Origin: Camarhynchus parvulus
Taxonomy: Eukaryota; Chordata; Aves; Passeriformes; Thraupidae
Length of the DNA stretch: 64,000 nucleotides
NCBI RefSeq assembly: GCF_901933205.1
Contig: NC_044596.1
Span: 1,986,001-2,050,000 of the forward strand
Direction of reading: 5' to 3'
In this document: one piece after another, positions 43,880 through 57,600 of the stretch
Layout: each line of letters starts with the position of its first letter
Position numbering within the stretch: the first letter of the stretch is position 1
Position numbers and translations under genes: made by a program
The notes under the pieces: model-generated
The model's database searches: none
What the model was told of the DNA's origin: nothing
What the model saw: the letters and a program-made list of their open reading frames with translations, nothing else

Positions 43880-46800
43880 GTAAGCTCCTGAAACACACCG
43901 GAGGGGAGGTGGGATGGATGGGGCCATGCTGGGGTTGTGTCTTCACCTCCCCATCCCTGAGGGCAAGGCTGGCTTTCCTGGTGGGTTACACGAAGTCCTC
44001 TCATTACTGTCCCACTCCTACAGCGGGGCACGTGAGCCATGTCCCATCCTACAGGGCACCTCTTCCATTGTCTCCCAATCACCTCCCAACGCATCACATC
44101 TGTGCTGAAACTGGGGGCAAGCACAATCCCTGCCCCCTTTGCACCCTCAAGCACTCCCTGGGCACCTCCTGGGCACACAGAGATGAGGGATTGTCCTTGG
44201 CAGGGCTGACTCCTGGCAGAGTTTCAGGATGCTCTAGGATAGGATGTTTGGGTTCCTCCTGCTGGGCTGCACCATGCCAAAACCCACAATGAGCAGCCCA
44301 GGTGTGGAGTGGAGGCCAGGCCTGGGGGTCAGGTCCTGCACTGATAGGATCCTCATCATGCTCCTCACGTGCAGGGCCCACAGCCCCAAAGGACACCCCA
44401 TGCTCCTGCACCCTGCTGTCCCCACCAGGGCCACCCCTGCATCACACAGAGCCCATCAGGCACCGCTGACACCCCACACACCCCACCAGGGTCCCGCAGT
44501 CCCCTCCCCACACATGGCCCTGGCACTGTGTGTGCGCACACGTGAGCTCATTCACACACCAGAGACCCCCCTCACTCCCTGGGCAGCAGGCTGTCCCTCC
44601 CCGTGGGCACTGACATGCCCAGGATGTGTCCCCCAAAACCCAGACCCCTTTGCACCCTCCCTGGGCATGCAGGCTGTCCCTCCCCATGGGCCCAGGACAT
44701 GTTCCCCAAAACCCAGACCCCCCACGCTCCCTTGGCACCCTGTCTGTCTCTCCCCACAGGCACCAACATGCCCAGGACGTGTCCCCCAAACCCAGACCCC
44801 TTTGCACCCTCCCTTGGCACCCTGTCTGTGTCTCCCCACGGGCACCAACGTGCCCAGCACGTGTCCCCCAAACCCCACTGTGTCTGCAGGCTCCCAGCCC
44901 GGTGCTTAGGCGCTGCTCTGCGCATGTGTCTCCTCTCCCAGCTCCTCAAAGCTGGGAGATCATCCCCAAAGCTCTGCCCTGACCCCCCAGTACCCACCCA
45001 GCCCCTGGCACGCCCAGCTGATAAATCTGCCACACACACCCAGGCAGGCAGTTGGGATGGAGATGAATTCTGGATGCATTTAGAGGTGTAAAAGAACTCC
45101 ATCAATGGTAAGAAATTCTGCAGGCATTTCACACCCACGAGCAGCACGCGGGGCAGGGGTCAGTTTGGCAAGGAGGTGTTTTTGCAGCAAATGTTAGAGC
45201 AACACACACACATGCAGAGAATGCTTGGGCAGCAAGAGCTGAACCCATTTGAAAAGGGTACCCCCTCCTCTGCCCATCTCTGAGGGCTCTTCACCTCAGA
45301 GAGATGCTCTGAGTGGTGTAAAGCTCCAAATAAAAAATTAAACAAAATTAAAAATAAACCCAGGCACAATAATTCAACTCCTTTTTTTCCCCCTGGTGTC
45401 ATTTGGTTCTGCTTTTCCTGTGTGCTGAGCTGATCCTGGAAAGGCTTTAGCAGGAGGAATGTGCTGGAGGGAGCAGAGATGGTGCTGATTGAGGCCCAGC
45501 TGGGGCTGGAGTGGGACCAGTTCGTGCTGGGATCTCCCTGCTTCCTTCTCACTGCTCTACATAAATGCTCAGCTCAGCAGTGCCATGGGAACGATCAACT
45601 TCCAGAGGCAACAGGAAAAAATACCAGTGTAGTTTTACCACAGCTTAGGAGAACTGCTCTGGCAAGAGGGGAAACTGAGGCACAGAGCAATGCAACCAGC
45701 CCAAATTCCTGAGTGCACCCATTGCCTGGCTGGAGCCCCATCCAGCACCAGGATGCTGCAGGATTTGTGTGGGTACAACATTCCTGGTGCTGCCCTGGCT
45801 TTGGTGGTGGGTGAGGTTTGCAGTGGTTGGGATTTCTTTGATACCCCATTTTGGGGTCTCCCCCTTTCTTGCCAGAGCCCCAGGGGTGCTGCTGGCTGCA
45901 GGGAACGTGCTGGAGCAGCTGGACAGCAGGCTGCCAAACCTTGGGAAGCAGCAGTCCCAGGCTGTCCATGTAAACTCTCCCTCTCTGTGTGGCAGCTGTG
46001 ACTAAGAGTCTCCAGAGCTGAATTTCTCCGGTCGGTCATCGCTCCTCCTCTCCATGGAGCAGCCCCTCGGGCCCTGACTCAGTTGGCTCCTCGTTATTTC
46101 CATCTTTCCCTCCCTCCAGCACTTCTCCTCCTGAGCTGGCAGCAGTGTGAGCGTGTGGTTGGAAATCTCTGCCATGTTTCAGCCTCTCCTCTGTGCACCA
46201 TCGATGGTCACGGGGTCCCTGGCTCCTCACTCGGGGAATGTTTGGTCTCTGGTGCATCTGCTGTCCCAGCTGGAGCTTTACACTTCTCCTCCCCATGGGA
46301 AACTGCCCTGGCTGGGATTTTACCTCCATGTCCAAACTGTCCTTACGTGCAGGTCCTCATTGGTTTTTCCCTTTGCAGCCCAACTTGGAGAGTCCTGACC
46401 TCACTTTCATGGGGACTTTCAGGCTGGTGACCCTCTGCAGGATTTTTTGGTGACACCTATGGCAAGCTGTTGAGTGCAGGTCCATGTTGTGTAGAACATC
46501 AGCAGGTTCTGGAGGACTTGTTTGGTGTCTCTTGGTAGTATTGGGTTTATCCATAGATTTGATTTTATTTTAAAGGCAATTTTGGAAAAGAACTTGGGTT
46601 TGGAGCAGGGACTGAGGCTGAGGTGAGACATCTTGGGTCAGACACAGAACTGGAGCAGCACTCTGGGGGGACACGATGGTTGGCACTGGCTGTGAACCCA
46701 ACTTCTATTTTTAACGGCTGATTTTGCTCCTTGGACTAAATCAGGTCTCACCTCACACCCAGCAGCAGGGCTGCTTCATTACTCAAGTGTTTGCACGGTC

Positions 46801-49800
46801 TCCCTCCCTTCCTGGGTATTTTTTTTTCCTTTCTACTTTGCTTTAAGTCTAAATTTTTACTCTTCAGGTTTTCCCAAGATCGCCCATACAGGGAAGCTCA
46901 GGAACGTGACTCAGCCCTCAGCTGAAAAGCGGATTATTTTGGCTGTGCCACCACTGTGTAGAGACACTTGTCTGCTTAAGCTGGCCTTGCTTTAAGATCC
47001 CAATGTTGTTGGATTTGTTTGTTGGACAGGACAGGTCAGCCCTCAGAGCCAAATCACCATGCGTGGTCCAGAGGGATCTGACTGAGGGGTGAGAGCATCT
47101 CACTGCATCCCAAGCAGGTGTCTCTCACTGGGGCAGGAAAACCATCTTCCAGAGGTTTCTCCATCATTTAATGCCAGATTTAAACTTCACACCAAACTCC
47201 TGCAGGGCTGGTGCTGTCCGTGGTGGCCCCATGTGGCTCTGCCCTTGGGGACAGCCCCAAGGACACTGCTGGCAGGCTCGGGGCTGCAGCAGGGCACCCG
47301 GGGGTCGGGTGTTCCTCCAGCGTGACTCAGGCTGTCTCTGCTGCTGATTCACTCCGGCCCAGGATCCGAGCTGTGCCTGGAGCAGCCTCACGGTGCTGCT
47401 CCACCAGGAGCGGCCGCTTGGGTGGCTCTTACAGCAAAAGGTCACGTCCAGCAGAGGGGCTGCAGCAGGACCTGCTCCGGGGAAGCTGAAACCACCGGGC
47501 TTTTGTGCTGCAGGAGTAGAACAAGAGTTTTTCCTGCTCTGAAGCTGTGTGGTGGTGTTCACGGGCACAAGGGAAGAGATGAGAATCTTGACTCCATGTT
47601 TCAGATTTATTATTTTATGATATATGTTATATTAAAAGAAAATGATATATTATAACTATACTAAAGGAAGGATTTCATCAGAAGACTAGCAAGGAATGAA
47701 AAAAAATGATTATAAAATCTTGTGGCTGCTCACAGCCTTGACACAGGTGGCTGTCGTTGGTCATCAAGTAAAAACAATTTCACATGCTGGGTAAATAATT
47801 CTCCAGATCACATTCCAAAGCAGCAAAACATGGAGAAGCTGAAGCTTCTCAGCTTCTCAGGAGAAAAGATCCTGGCAAAAGGATTTTTCATAAAAGATCA
47901 TGGTGACAAAGCTGGGGTTTTTTTGGGGGAGTCGGTTTTGGAAACATGCTCCAGGTAATGGGCTCGCTGGGAGGGAGGGAGCTGAGCAGGATTGATGGGA
48001 GCACAAGGTGGAACTTTGTGACACAGCCTGTGACTTCCAGTGTGTGCTGCTGGCCCCTTCTTGCTCACATCTGAGGTGAGGAGAAGGGAGGAGGAGGTGA
48101 ATGGAGGGGACAACTATCTCCCTGCTTGGGCAGAGCGGAGAAATGGAACATCTGGGTGCCACCAGGTCCAGGCATCAGCAGGAAGCTGAGCTCTGCCTGC
48201 TCCTCCCCTGGTCCTGGACGTTCTGTGGGCACATCACCCACAACTGACCCCCAGGGAGGGGGTGAATGATGTCTCTGACACATCCAGACCCCAAAGCTCA
48301 TGGCTGTGAACAGTGTGAACCTGGCATCTGGAGGGGTTTCTGATGAACGTGCAGGAAAGCCCTTTGAATTTGTCCTGTCAAAATTCCCTTTTCATGTCTG
48401 TTCCCACTGGAAGATTGCTCCAGTCTCAGACTGTCCCAGTTCCCCCTCATCCCCACCACTGCACATCTCCAGGCACAGCACACCTTCTCCTGCACACATC
48501 AGAGCACTTGGAGAAGGTCCTGGACTGATGGCCCCAGGCACTGAAGTTTGCTGTCAACCCATGGGAGAGGTCCAGGAATCCCTCCTCATTCTCCACCCTT
48601 GGTCTTGGGGCAGTGGGTGGCAGCATCTGGAGTATTTGACCTCCTCCAAACCGAACAGGTTGCCCCACATCAGCTCACAGCCCGTGTAACTTTGACTTTC
48701 ACAGGTGGTTGCTTTCGCCTCGCTTTTCTTCATCCTGGTCTCCATCACAACCTTCTGCCTGGAGACACACGAGGCCTTCAACATCGATGTCAACGTGACG
48801 GAGACCCTGGTGGTGGGCAACACCACCACGGTGCTGCTGACCCACAAGGTGGAGACGGAGCCCATCCTCACCTACATCGAAGGGGTCTGCGTGCTGTGGT
48901 TCACCCTTGAGTTCCTGGTTCGCATCATCTGCTGCCCAGACAAGCTTCTCTTCATTAAAAACCTGCTCAACATCATTGACTTCGTGGCCATCTTGCCCTT
49001 CTACCTGGAGGTGGGTCTCAGTGGCCTGTCCTCCAAAGCTGCCCGGGACGTGCTGGGTTTCCTGCGGGTCGTTCGCTCCGTGCGCATCCTGCGGATCTTC
49101 AAGCTGACGCGGCACTTTGTGGGTCTGCGCGTGCTGGGCCACACTCTGCGGGCCAGCACCAACGAATTCCTGCTCCTCATCATCTTCCTCGCCTTGGGGG
49201 TCTTGATTTTCGCCACCATGATCTACTATGCCGAGCGGATCGGAGCCAAGACGTCCGACCCCACCGGGAGCGACCACACTCACTTTAAGAACATCCCCAT
49301 CGGCTTCTGGTGGGCCGTGGTCACCATGACCACCCTGGGCTATGGTGATATGTACCCCAAAACCTGGTCGGGGATGGTAGTGGGCGCCCTGTGCGCGCTG
49401 GCCGGGGTGCTGACCATCGCCATGCCCGTGCCTGTCATCGTCAATAACTTTGGGATGTATTATTCCTTGGCCATGGCCAAGCAGAAGCTGCCAAAGAAGA
49501 AGAAAAAGCATATACCCCGTCCAGCCCCGATGGACTCACCCACCTACGGCAAATCCGAGGAGAACTCGCCCCGGAACAGCACCCAGAGCGACACTTGCCC
49601 ACTGGCAGTGGAGGAGGGGGTGACTGAGAGGAAACGGTCAGGTGAGACCCCAAAGGTGGGGCTGAGGGAGGGGGAGACATCCAGGAGCTCTCAGGGCAGT
49701 TTGTTTGGTCCTGCACCATCCCCTGTGTCCCAGCTCTGGGTGGAGGGTGTGAGGGTGTTGGGGGCCATGCTGGTGGAGCAGGGCACTGCAGGTTGAGTCT

Positions 49801-51604
49801 CCCATCCAGGCAGGGGGAAAAGACCACCTGCTTTCCCAAAAGCCATATCCTTCCCTCCTGATGGCACAGATCAAGTCACTGTGGTGGCTTTAGAGGTGTC
49901 CCTGCCTAACCCACCCCTCCCTCACAGTGACAGAGGTAAGGCTGCTCACTCTCCTCTCATGTTAGCCTGGTCATGCCCTTGGCACAGATTTTCCTTTGCT
50001 TTCTCCCACCATAAATCAGGGTAACCCTCACCAAAATTGATAAATCCATGGACATTCTCTGGGGCTTGACCCCATCTCCTCATTCGTCTGCTGGTAGACA
50101 GAATCCCTGTGCTGCTGCTCCAAATCCTGAGCAAAACCAGTCCCTGGACATTGCTCTTTTTTTGTCTCATGCACTGAGCTGAAGTTTGGGGGTTTGGTGA
50201 TCCTTTCCTTAGGATCAGCAGAAGGCACAGCCCCAGCTGTGGGCAGCTGTGGGCACCATCCCTTGGGTTACCTTTGGGGGTCTGTGTGAGCCCTGCCCCA
50301 CTGTCAGTGCTGGCCCTGGTGGCTGCTCTGCCCCTTTTGTCTTGGTTTGCTGCCAGTGGCGCCTCTGGGGTGTCTGGAGCAGGAGGCAGCATGGTGGGGT
50401 TGTGTCCTGCACCAACACTGAGGTGTTTAACAGTGATGGGGCTTCCCCTGCCAGAGAAACAGGGAGCTTCAGGTGCCCCAAAGAGCTCTTTCCCTTTATA
50501 AATCTCCTTTTCCCACACGCCTGTGAATCCCATCTGCCCCAGGAGCCCTGGCAGCAGGGAGCAGTCAGAGCCAGGAGCCCAGGCCAGGCCCTCACGTGGC
50601 ACAGCATCCTCTCAGCCAAGGAACCAGGGAGCCAGGGGACATAAATTAGCACTTCCCACCACCCCGAGCAGCCCGTTCCTCAGCAGTGTGAATTTTGGAG
50701 AGCTAATTCCCTCCAATTAGGGTGGGTGGATCTCACAAAACCTGGGGTGTTTCATCCCCAGCAGGTTTTATAACCCTCAGCAGGACTGGAGCTGCTTGGA
50801 ATCAAATCTGTGTTTGTCCTGTGTGATCGTGTTCACAGGGGTCCGAGGATGAGGGAAGAGATGAGGATCTGACTCCATGTTTCAGAAGGCTTGATTTATT
50901 ATTTTATGATATATATTACATTAAAACTATACTAAAATAACAGAAGAAAGGATTTCATCACAAAGCTAGCTAAGAATAGAAAAAGAAAGAATGATAACAA
51001 AGGTTTCTGGCTCAGACAGAGAGTCTGAGCCAGCTGACTGTGATTGGCCATTAATTAGAAACAACCCCATGAGACCAATCACAGATGCACCTGTTGCATT
51101 CCACGGCAGCAGATAACCATTGTTTACATTTTGTTCCTGAGGCCTCTCAGCTTCCCAGGAGGAAAAATCCTGAGGAAAGGATTTTTCATAAAACATGTTT
51201 GCGACAGGGGTGTTTCATCCCCAGCAGGTTTTATAACCCTCAGCAGGACTTTTTAGAATCATATCTGTGTTTGTCCTCCTCTAAATGAGTGTGTCCAGGT
51301 GAAATCAGCACCTGAATTGGCTGGTGTTGCTCTGGGCCACCTCCAGGCTGCTCTTCTGCTTCTTGCACACTCTGACCAGCCCCTCCTGGCCGCCCTGAGC
51401 AGTTTGTGCTGTGGGTTTGTGTCACGATCCGTCCTTACAAACGGGGTTTGTGATAGTTCGTGGATTTGATCTCAGGGTGCAAAAAGAACCGACACAGCAC
51501 AGGGGGTTTGCAGTGATAATCAGAACAAATGCACCTTTATGGAATGAACACACAAAAATGCAATAGAGGGATTAAGGGAGAGAAAAAGATAGAGAAAGAG
51601 AGAG

Positions 51605-51644
<40 letters not shown>

Positions 51645-54600
51645 AGTATCGCTACCAAACGTAGAGACAAAGTCCTTTGGTCCAGTCCAGTCACAGATCT
51701 GCCTGTTATGCTGGGGAGATCTCAAAATCTCTTGCTAACTCAGAGGTTTTTATTATGATAATTCTATTGAAAATTGTGGGTGGGGGAAACAGATACAATA
51801 AGGAATATCTGTAACAGGTAGTCCATGCTCTCAGCAGTAACCGAGAGCCATTGTCTTCTTGGCCCAGCGGTCACAACCTGCAGGCAAACATCTCGCTTTG
51901 GTCAGCTTTGGTCCCCCACACACCTGCCCCGGGCTGGGGGTGTCAGTCCCAGTCCTTGGAAGGAGCAGAGGGGCCTTTTCACATGGGGGTTCCATGTCTC
52001 AGTCCTTGGAAGGGGCAGAGAGGCCTTTTCACATGGGGGTTTCATGTCTCAGTCCTTGATGGAGAGGCTCCTTACATCTCAGTCTGTCTATCATGGTGGT
52101 TGTAAAACAGGTGAGGGTCTTCTGCAGGAGACCACCCAGAACTCAGGAGAAGTCCAACCAGGCCGAGAGGTGGGACAGCTCCCAAGGCTGTTGTTGCAAA
52201 AAGGGCACGGTGCCCTCTTCTCATTGGGCTCAGTGTAGCATACAGCAAACACACCTGTGAACAATAACTTAGCACTGTGCTCAGGTCTGGGGCCTGGGGC
52301 GTGTGTAACTTTCTCCTACAGAGAAGACAGGGGGTGTGACCGTGTTCACAGGGGTTTCAGGTTGAGGGAAGAGATGTGGATCTGACTCCATGTTTCAGAA
52401 GGCTTGATTTATTATTTTATGATATATATTACATTAAAACTGTACTAAAAGAATAGAAGAAAGAATTTCCTCAGAAGGCTAGCTAAGAATAGAATAAGAA
52501 GGAATGACAGCAAAGGTTTGTGGCTTGGACTCTCTGTCTCAGCCAGCTGGGCTATGATTGGCCATTAACTAGAAACAACCAACATGGGCCAATCACAGAT
52601 GCACCTGTTGCATTCCACAGCAGCAGATAACCATTGTTTACATTTTGTTCCTGAGGCCTCTCAGCTTCTCAGGAGGAAAAATGCTAAGGAAAGGATTTTT
52701 CATAAAAGATGTCTGCGTCCGGGGGTCTTCTCTTCAGCGGTCCCCAAATGACGATCGTGGGGCAGATGAGGGAAAATTCGGACAGACTCTCACAATTTGC
52801 CAGCTGCTGATGGCTCTGTGGCACCTCCCTCCCTGCAGACTCCAAGCAGAACGGGGAGGCCAACGTGGTGCTGTCGGACGAGGAGCAGCCGCTGTCGCCG
52901 GTGGACGAGGAGCAGCGGCCGATGCGGCGCTCCAGCACCCGGGACAAGAACAAGAAATCCTCCACGTGCTTCCTGCTGGCCACGGGGGACTTCTCCTGTG
53001 CAGCAGATGGAGGCATCCAGAAAGGTAAAACGGCTGGAGCTGTGAGCAGGACACGTGGAGGTTGAGTGTAGGTTTGTTGGGCTGACCCAAGACTGGTTCA
53101 TCTCCATCCACCTGCCTGGCTTGTCCTCTGCTCCCCAAACCCACAGCTCCCTGCCTCTCCATCTGCTTCACCTCCATCCAACACATCTCTCCATGCTGGA
53201 TTCCTCATTTTGTGTTCTCCTCTCCAGTGTGCTCCTCCCCAGTCACCCCCATCTGGGGTCTGTGGCCTCCGTTTGGGGTCTGTGACCCCTGTGTGGGATC
53301 TGTGACTCCCATTTAGGATCTGTGACTCCCATTTGGGGTCTGTGACTCCCATTTAAGGTCTGTGACTCCCATTTGGGGTCTGTGACTCCTGTTTGGGGTC
53401 TGTGACTCCCATTTAAGGTCTGTGACTCCCATTTGGGGTCTGTGACTCCTGTTTGGGGTCTGTGACCCCCATTTGGGGTCTGTGACTCCCATTTGGGGTC
53501 TGTGACTCCCATTTGGGGTCTGTGACCCCCATTTGGAGTCTGTGACTCCCATTTGGGGTCTGTGATTCCCCTTTGGGGTCTGTGACCCCCATTTGGGGTC
53601 TGTGACCCCCATTTAAGGTCTGTGACCCCCATTTGGGGTCTGTGACCCCCATTTGGAGTCTGTGACTCCCATTTGAGATCTGTGACTCCCATTTGGGGTT
53701 TGTGACCCCTATTTGGAGTCTGTGACTCCCATTTGGGGTCTGTGATTCCCCTTTGGGGTCTGTGACCCCGTGCTGGCTGCACTGCCCTCCCTGGGGGCAG
53801 AGTGCTCCAACCTCTCCCCCTCCAGCTCTTCTCCCTGGGTTTCAACCCCTCATCTCTGGATGGTGTCAGTGGGGACACCTCTCCTGGGGACGTGGTGAGG
53901 TTGTGACTGAAGGTGACCAAAAGGTTTTCAGTAGGGGAAAAAAAACCCCAGAGTCTTTTCCCCTGCTCTCCCCTGAGGTGGCTTTTGGTGGGTTCGAGCG
54001 TGGGGAGCTGAGATGTGTCAGTGCTGCCTTGCCAGCAGCTCTGGGCTGCCAGAAAGGCTCCTCTGGGCTTGGAACAGGAGCTGTGCTAAGTGTTGAGGTT
54101 TTCCATGGGAAACTGAGGGGGAGATGAGTCAGGAAAACACAAAACTCTTCTTCCCATGACAAAACAAAATCTTCTTCAACCTGGTCTCAGAGTTCTCTGC
54201 TCCTTTGCCCATCTCTCAGCACTCCAGCCCCAGAAAGGGTAAATCCAGCCCCAAAACCCAGCTGCACCCTGGATTGCTGGGATAACTCTTAGGGTAGAGC
54301 TCAGTTACCCAGTTGTGCAGGGTTTTGTGTGTCCAGGCTGGTGTGGGATGCTGGAGCTGCAGAGCTGACCCTACTTCTCCCTCCCTGGGACCAAGTGCTG
54401 CCCGTTGCTCACAGAGAGCTGGGATCAGGCAGGAGCAGGGATGATGTGCTGCACCCCTGAGCTGCTCCCCAGGACCTCTTGGTGCTTTGGAGGGTTTGTT
54501 CCTTCTGATGGGACACAGGGAGGTGTTTGGGTACAATCACATTCATCAGTAGTAGGAGCAAGTTGGTTGTTTCCTCCTGGGAAATCAAGGATTCCCTTTG

Positions 54601-57600
54601 GCATTGCTGCTCAGCCTCAGAAAGAGGACAAAGAGGAACAGCTCTGCTCATCCTTGGGGTACCATCAAATATCTGCTTGAAAGGCCTGATGTTTTTTTTC
54701 CCTGGAAGTGCCTTTTCCTGTGAAGTCGGTCGTGTTAATGTGGAGAGGGGAGAGAGGTTTAGTCCCACTCCAGACTGGGAGGGGGAACGCTGAGCTGGAG
54801 GGATGGAGGAGACAGATGAAAGGCAGAGCAGATTTTCTCCTCAGCAAATTCTGAAGCCAGGCTTCAGCTGAGGCGTTTGAATCTGGTCCCACTGAAGCCA
54901 GGAGAAGCAGAGCAGCTCTGAGAGTTGAGGATCCAGAGCTGCTTTCACTCACTCCCAAATCCCATCACAGGAGACCGGGAGATTTCTGTCCTTGTGTGGT
55001 GGCACAGCAGCTCTTTGAAAGGGCACTGTGGTGATGGCTCTTGGGGTGTTCTGGGGTCTCCCCTGCAAATTTCAGAGTGCCTTTTACACTTCAAAACAGG
55101 AGCTGTGCATGGGTCACTCATCCCCACGTTGCTGGAATGATGCTGCACCTGGAGAAGGCTGGATCTGCTGTACAGAGGGGCTCCAGAGGTGCTTGAGACC
55201 TTTTGGGAAGGGGAACCTCAGTGCCCATGTCCTGCTTGGGTGTGGGACAGACAGGTGGGAGGCTGTCCTGGGACGTCAGGGCTGGGCCTTGTGAAATGCT
55301 CTGGGTGACCAGAGGTGATCAGAGATGACCAGAGATGGCCAGAGATGGCCAGAGGTGACCAGAGATGATCAGAGATGGCCAGAGATGACTAGAGGTGACC
55401 AGAGTGACCAGAGATGGCCAGAGATGGCCAGAGATGACTAGAGGTGACCAGAGGTGACCAGAGATGGCCAGAGGTGACCAGAGGTGGCCAGAGCTGACCA
55501 GAGCTGACCAGAGATGGCCAGAGGTGACCAGAGGTGGCCAGAGCTGACCAGAGATGACCAGAGATGACCAGGGGGTGAAGCAGCCTCCAGCCAAAATCCC
55601 TTGGGAGCCGCAGAGGCGCTTCTTGCCTTGGTCCTGATTTATCTCCTGCTGAGGCTGTTTGTTCTGGTACTGGGATGTTGGCAGCTCTGCAAATTGCGAT
55701 GAGCTTGGTTCTGAGCCCGACTCTCTGATGGCCATCTGTCAGATCCTGGGACAGGTACTGGTGTCTGTGCAAGCTGTGGAAATCAGGGGAGGGAGCTGCT
55801 TTGGGAATGAGCTGCAGATCTCAGCATCCATCGTGGTTTAACCCCAGCTCCAGAGTTGGTCTTGTTGGGGCAGCTCAGAGAGGAGCTGCTCCTGCCCTTG
55901 GACCTGAGCCTGGAGCAGATTGAGCTGTGGATTCCTGTGGGGAATGTGTTCTTGCTCCTGTGGCTGCCTGCAGTGGTGTTGCTCTGCTCCCTGGCTGCCA
56001 GGGATGGCTTCAGAGCCTTTCTCTCCCCTCAGCACTGGGGTCCTGCCCAGCACTTCCCACAAACGTGTCCTGCTGGGTCAGACACCAGCCTTGGCACAAC
56101 AGCCCTGTCCTCTGCTTGGGTGGAGGGACATGGAGGCAGGGTGAGCCGAGCCAGTGAGACTGCTGAGGGTGGAACCATGGAATCACCTGGGCTGGAAAAG
56201 AGCTCTACGAGTCCAACCTCCCCCCAGCACCAGGCCACTAACCCTTGTCCCCAAATGCCACACCTGTGTGCGTCTTAAAACACTCCAGCTCCTTTATCAG
56301 CACATTAACACGGCACAGCAGCAATTTTTTGGCTTTGTAGAGTGTGGTGCAGCTGATTTTCACTGCTGGTGTCAGTGCAGGGCTGTGACTCCCACATGGC
56401 CTGAGCATGTGGGATGGGATAAAGCTGGGAATGGGAACATCCCCTGGAGTTGCCTGGCTGGGGGGACTGAGGAGCAACCAACATTTTCACAGGGATGGGA
56501 CCCCACAGGAGCTGAGTGTCAGGCCTCTGTCTGTCCCCAGCCCCACAGGAGCTGAGTGCCAGGCCTCTGTCTGTCCCCAGCCCCACAGGAGCTGAATGCC
56601 AGGCCTGTGTCTGTCCCCAGCCCCACAGGAGCTGTGTGCCAGGCCTGTGTCTGTCCCCAACCCCACAGGAGCTGTGTGCCAGGTCCCCAACCCCACAGGA
56701 GCTGTGTGCCAGGCCTGTGTCTGTCCCCAACCCCACAGGAGCTGAGTGCCAGGCCTGTGTCTGTCCCCAACCCCACAGGAGCTGTGTGCCAGGCCTCTGT
56801 CTGTCCCCAACCCCACAGGAGCTGTGAGTGCCAGGCCTCTGTCTGTCCCCAACCCCACAGGAGCTGCGTGCCAGGCCTCTGTCCCCAGCAGCAGCTCTGT
56901 CCCCTTTGCTTTCCTTCTTTGCTTTCCTTTTCCTGCCTTCCTTTGCTGCGTCCCTGCTCTACCCCATCCCCTGTGGCACAGCTCCCAGCCTGTGTCTGTG
57001 TGAGCACTCAGAGCTGCAGGGAGCAGTGCCATGGCCAGGGAGGAGCCCCCAGGGTCACCCAGCGCTCTTTTATTGGCAGCAAACCCGTTCCTAAAGTTCC
57101 TAAAGTTCCTAAAGCGATCCCAGGGACTCTGGGTAGCCCCAAGGCGAAGTTACTGGGACCAGCTCTGTTTATCAGCTGTGGCAATCAGCAGAACACAACC
57201 CCCTTGTCCAATTGTGGCTTTATCTGGCCCTGGGTGTAGTGGGAAACCATGACAGCCTTGAGGGACTGAGTCTTGAGCTCCTTCCCAGGTGCTCCTGCAA
57301 GTGTGGCTTGGGATAAATTGATGGGGAGAATGAAGTGTTGGGCTTGGGGCAGGTTTGTCCCTGGTGCTCCGTTGCAGAGGGTCCCTGGGGAAATCAAACA
57401 TTTTTATGAAGTTCTGCCCCACAATGTGATGGTTGGGACTCAATCAGAGTGAGCAGTGGGATTTTGACCCCTATTTCTTTGCTTGTTTGCACCTTTTCTG
57501 TTCAGAATTCAGAGCCAGAGGCAAAGCCCATCCCATAAACCCCATAAACCCCATAAACCCCATAAACCCCATCAGCAGGATCCTGCCTTGCTGGCAGCTC

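Larger units (their letters stand above)
43880..48704 (+). other. KCNC4: KCNC4 intron 1
   Basis: About 4.8 kb. It contains the 85-bp minisatellite (44575-44880) and one LTR (47548-47908). In 44900-47540 and 47920-48700 I see only unique-looking non-coding sequence; the open frames there have no recognisable homology. Confidence 0.8.

Noticed and set aside
48699..49511. 270-residue minus-strand frame opposite KCNC4 exon 2
   Set aside because: Shadow of the real exon on the other strand, kept open by codon bias.
53025..53065. Alternative KCNC4 end by reading through the exon 3 donor
   Set aside because: Only a dozen unconserved residues before a stop; the donor is good and a phase-matched last exon exists.
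53243..53920. 225-residue open frame on the minus strand with a [17 protein letters not shown] repeat
   Set aside because: It is the translation of the 20-bp minisatellite at 53256-53775; no start context, no homology, and intronic.
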